From an uncultured Desulfovibrio sp. (GTDB taxonomy: Bacteria; Desulfobacterota; Desulfovibrionia; Desulfovibrionales; Desulfovibrionaceae), in contig USCL01000198.1 in the NCBI GenBank assembly GCA_900553145.1, positions 1 through 7,326 on the forward strand: a stretch of 7,326 bases of DNA. The letters run 5' to 3'. This document shows positions 5,388 through 7,326 of this stretch, one piece after another; position 1 is the first letter of the stretch; every line of letters begins with the position of its first letter. Below the pieces are notes generated by a model that was not told the origin of the DNA, made no database searches, and saw only the letters and a program-made list of their open reading frames with translations. Position numbers and translations under genes: made by a program.

Positions 5388-6761
5388 ATGACCGATCTCC
5401 CTCCCTGCCAAGCCGCCGCCGAACTGCGCCGCCTCACGGATGCCGCCCTGAACGCCGTGGCTCCCGACGGCGCCGTGCTGCGCCACCTTCACCTCGAAGG
5501 GGACAAACTGACCCTGACCGACGAGGCCGGAGCCCCCGCATGGTCGGGCAGCCTTGATGCCTACCGCCGCATCCGCGTGCTCGGCGCGGGCAAAGGCGCG
5601 GCCCCGATGGCGGCGGCGCTGGAAAACCTGCTCGGCGATCGCATCAGCGACGGCCTTGTGGTCGTCAAATACGGGCACGACTTGCCGGAAGGGCAGCGGA
5701 CCAGACACATCAGGATCAAGGAGGGCGGCCACCCGGTCCCGGACGAGGCCGGGGCGGCTGCGGCCGGTGAAATCGTGGATATGGCACGGGAGAGCCGCGA
5801 GGACGATCTTGTCCTGTGCACCTTCACGGGAGGGGCCAGCGCGCTCACCCCCGCCCTGCACCCTGAAATCCCGCTGGCCGACATGCAGCGGCTCACCTGC
5901 ATGCTGCTGGAGTGCGGAGCGACAATCCACGAGATCAATACCCTGCGCAAACACCTCTCCCGCTTCAGCGGCGGCAGCCTCGTGCGCGCCGCGTTCCCGG
6001 CCACCGTGCTCGGGCTCATCGTGTCCGACGTGGTGGGCGACGATCTCGACGTCATCGCCTCAGGCCCCACGGTGCCCGATCCGAGCACCTTTTCGGATTG
6101 CCTGAGGGTAGTGGAACACTACGGCCTGCGCTGGAAGATGCCGCAAACGATCTGGGGCCACATCGAAAAAGGGCTGCAAGGCCGTGCCCCCGAAACGCCG
6201 AAGGCGGGCGAACCCGCTTTCGGGCGCGTCCGCAATGTGCTTGTGGCCTCGGTGAAACAGGCGCTGGAAGCGGCTGCGGGCGAAGCGGCGCGGTGCGGGT
6301 TCGCGCCCCGCATCCTCACGACGGCGATGAGCGGCGAAGCCCGGCAAACGGCGGCGGCTCTCGTCGCCGAGGCCCGGCGCGCGCAAGCGACCTTGCGCCC
6401 CGGCGACGCCCCGCTCTGCCTGCTCGCGGGGGGCGAAACCACAGTGACCATCCGGGGCGGCGGCAAGGGCGGGCGCAATCAGGAAATGGCGCTCGCCGCC
6501 ACGCTGGAATTGGCCGACGACCGGGGCATCGACCTCATCTGCGTGGGGACGGACGGCACGGACGGGCCCACGGATGCGGCGGGCGGCTACGCCTTCAGCG
6601 GCGATCTGGCCCGTTTGCGCGCCATCGGGCTGCAGCCGGAAGCCAGCCTCGACGCCAACGACAGCTATCCCCTGCTGCTCAAGGCCGGGACCCTCCTCCG
6701 CACCGGCCCCACGCGCACCAACGTCATGGATGTGGCCATCATGCTGGTCAGGCCGAAATAA
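5388..6761 (+). CDS. Glycerate 2-kinase, DUF4147/MOFRL family
   Basis: A 457-residue cytoplasmic kinase expected to phosphorylate D-glycerate with ATP to 2-phosphoglycerate. This fits the MOFRL family, which includes the GckA and TtuD enzymes formerly annotated as hydroxypyruvate reductases. The N-terminal DUF4147 domain spans about 9-250: GAGKGAAPMA at 67-76 with the conserved Lys69, EGGHPVPDEAG at 112-122, TFTGGASAL at 145-153, NTLRKHLSRFSGG at 184-196, and SDVVGDDLDVIASGPTVPD at 213-231. The C-terminal MOFRL domain spans about 345-452: GGETTV, GGRNQEMAL at 361-369, GTDGTDGPTDAAGG at 387-400, and TGPTRTNVMD at 439-448. AGGAG at 5376-5380, seven bases before ATG, fixes the start. The FTGGASAL stretch departs slightly from the SGGGSAL I recall as usual. 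The divergent dehydrogenase would supply its substrate. Confidence 0.94.
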   Translation: MTDLPPCQAAAELRRLTDAALNAVAPDGAVLRHLHLEGDKLTLTDEAGAPAWSGSLDAYRRIRVLGAGKGAAPMAAALENLLGDRISDGLVVVKYGHDLPEGQRTRHIRIKEGGHPVPDEAGAAAAGEIVDMARESREDDLVLCTFTGGASALTPALHPEIPLADMQRLTCMLLECGATIHEINTLRKHLSRFSGGSLVRAAFPATVLGLIVSDVVGDDLDVIASGPTVPDPSTFSDCLRVVEHYGLRWKMPQTIWGHIEKGLQGRAPETPKAGEPAFGRVRNVLVASVKQALEAAAGEAARCGFAPRILTTAMSGEARQTAAALVAEARRAQATLRPGDAPLCLLAGGETTVTIRGGGKGGRNQEMALAATLELADDRGIDLICVGTDGTDGPTDAAGGYAFSGDLARLRAIGLQPEASLDANDSYPLLLKAGTLLRTGPTRTNVMDVAIMLVRPK

Positions 6762-6774
6762 CAAGAACGGAAAA

Positions 6775-6793
6775 GTATTTTCAGGGTATTTTC
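6775..6793 (+). repeat. Tandem GTATTTTC direct repeat
   Basis: GTATTTTC occurs at 6775-6782 and again at 6786-6793. The copies are 11 bases apart, about one helical turn, and sit 14 bases after the kinase stop codon. They could be binding half-sites for an activator of the downstream transporter gene, or chance in an AT-richer patch. Confidence 0.3.
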
Positions 6794-6813
6794 GGCTATG
6801 TACAAGGCGGAAA

Positions 6814-6835
6814 AACGAGAGTAATCATTCTCGTT
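6814..6835. promoter_or_regulatory. Inverted repeat upstream of the cstA-like gene, partly Fur-box-like
   Basis: AACGAGA (6814-6820) and TCTCGTT (6829-6835) are perfectly complementary. With the centre counted, 9 of 11 positions are symmetric. The right half TAATCATTCTC (6822-6832) differs from the classic Fur-box half TAATCATTATC at one position, while the left half does not match well. On the minus strand the repeat is followed by three more T residues, but no minus-strand gene ends here, so an operator is more likely than a terminator. It lies about 160 bp before the transporter start. Confidence 0.35.
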
Positions 6836-6922
6836 CACGACCGGCGGGTCAGGACGGGGTCCGGGGCGGGGCGTCCCGGAAAAACGCTGGATGCGGACAA
6901 GCGAGGAGCGAAACGCACAGGA

Positions 6923-6934
6923 ACGGCATGCCGT
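6923..6934. repeat. Perfect 12-bp palindrome ACGGCATGCCGT
   Basis: A perfect palindrome 58 bases before the start of the cstA-like gene, in the likely leader or promoter region. Symmetry continues weakly outside it after one mismatch. It could be an operator or an mRNA hairpin. The remainder of the 231-bp gap (6762-6992) holds no gene and no clear -35/-10 pair. Confidence 0.3.
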
Positions 6935-6992
6935 CCTTCCGGTCGCCGGGGCTGAAAAGGTCCCGCGTGTTCAACAGATATGGGAGGAGATC

Positions 6993-7326
6993 ATGTCTGG
7001 CTTCTGGTATTTCTGGGGCAGCTTCGCGCTGCTGATCGGCGGGGACTTCGTGTACGGCGCGTTTGTGGAAAAAGTGTTCGGAGCCGATTTCGGGCGGCCC
7101 ACGCCGGTCAAGAGCAGGCGCGACGGCGTGGACTACATGGAGCTGCCCCGCTACAAGATTTTTCTGATCCAGCTTCTGAACATCGCCGGGCTCGGCCCCG
7201 TGCTCGGCCCCATCCTCGGAGCGCTGTACGGGCCTTCCGCCCTGCTCTGGGTGGTATTCGGCTGCATTTTCGGCGGCGCGGTCCATGACTACTGTTCGGC
7301 CATGATGTCCCTGCGCTACGGCGGGG
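6993..7326 (+). CDS. CstA-family carbon starvation transporter, N-terminal part
   Basis: The open frame runs from ATG at 6993 off the window edge, giving 111 residues of an integral membrane protein. Family marks: a first membrane helix about 3-24 (ALLIGGDFVYGAFVEKVFG at 12-30), the short cytoplasmic-type linker RPTPVKSRRDGVDYMELPRYK (35-55), then helix pairs with IAGLGPVLGPILGALYGPSALLW (64-86) and GGAVHDYCSAMMSLRYGG (94-111). These match CstA-type proteins, which include pyruvate and peptide carriers; the compact N terminus suggests the shorter (about 480-residue) class. The strong GGGAGGAG at 6982-6989 fixes the start. It follows the glycerate kinase by 231 bp on the same strand and probably has its own promoter. 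Substrate is not determinable from this fragment. Confidence 0.88.
   Translation, partial: MSGFWYFWGSFALLIGGDFVYGAFVEKVFGADFGRPTPVKSRRDGVDYMELPRYKIFLIQLLNIAGLGPVLGPILGALYGPSALLWVVFGCIFGGAVHDYCSAMMSLRYGG

Noticed and set aside
5117..5557. Plus-strand open frame of 146 residues in the divergent gap
   Set aside because: It runs through the hairpin repeat into the kinase gene in the wrong frame and ends in Arg/Pro/Ser-rich sequence, with no family resemblance.
6814..6835. Minus-strand intrinsic terminator reading of the dyad (arms followed by T residues)
   Set aside because: No minus-strand gene is located to its right that would end here; the cstA-like gene is on the plus strand.
5912..6955. 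Plus-strand open frame of 347 residues overlapping the glycerate kinase and running into the gap
   Set aside because: Arg/Pro/His-rich shadow of the MOFRL kinase frame; no recognisable domain and no ribosome binding site.

Overview
The window is GC-rich and gene-dense, with strong Shine-Dalgarno sites and pyrimidine/purine-rich hairpin repeats between genes. Gene content, the style of those repeats and the sequence relatives I recall for the cupin, methyltransferase and CstA-like proteins point to a sulfate- or sulfite-reducing bacterium of the Desulfovibrio/Bilophila type (Desulfobacterota). This assignment is recall and inference; no marker gene is present. I see no rRNA, tRNA, CRISPR array, insertion sequence or prophage gene.

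Layout, left to right. (1) 85-1778, plus strand: an AraC-family regulator and an EamA/DMT-family membrane exporter, joined by an ATGA overlap and followed by a repeat hairpin and a likely intrinsic terminator. (2) 2029-2927, plus strand: a small MarR-family regulator and a single-domain cupin. Each is preceded by a copy of the same 20-bp pseudo-palindrome, which is probably the operator of the MarR protein. The marR copy sits between a perfect TTGACA -35 and a TAAAAA -10, and spacing suggests a leaderless marR mRNA. (3) 3161-3898, minus strand: a stand-alone class I SAM-dependent methyltransferase, convergent with the cupin gene across a hairpin-rich gap. (4) 3987-4982, minus strand: a D-2-hydroxyacid dehydrogenase of the glycerate dehydrogenase/hydroxypyruvate reductase type, ending in a textbook intrinsic terminator. 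(5) 5388-6761, plus strand and divergent from the dehydrogenase: a glycerate 2-kinase of the DUF4147/MOFRL family. (6) From 6993 to the window edge, plus strand: the N-terminal 111 residues of a CstA-family (carbon starvation) membrane transporter.

How the genes may work together. The dehydrogenase and kinase fit consecutive steps, hydroxypyruvate (or glyoxylate) to D-glycerate (or glycolate) and D-glycerate to 2-phosphoglycerate, feeding lower glycolysis. The CstA-type protein next door belongs to a family with known pyruvate and peptide carriers, so blocks 4 to 6 may form a C3-acid uptake and assimilation neighbourhood. Blocks 1 and 2 each look like a self-contained regulator plus effector. 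The MarR-cupin pair with duplicated operators is the most distinctive small system here: a CxxC in the regulator and a Cys in place of the usual last cupin metal ligand leave its signal and function open. Most of the window otherwise looks like ordinary chromosomal metabolism and regulation.
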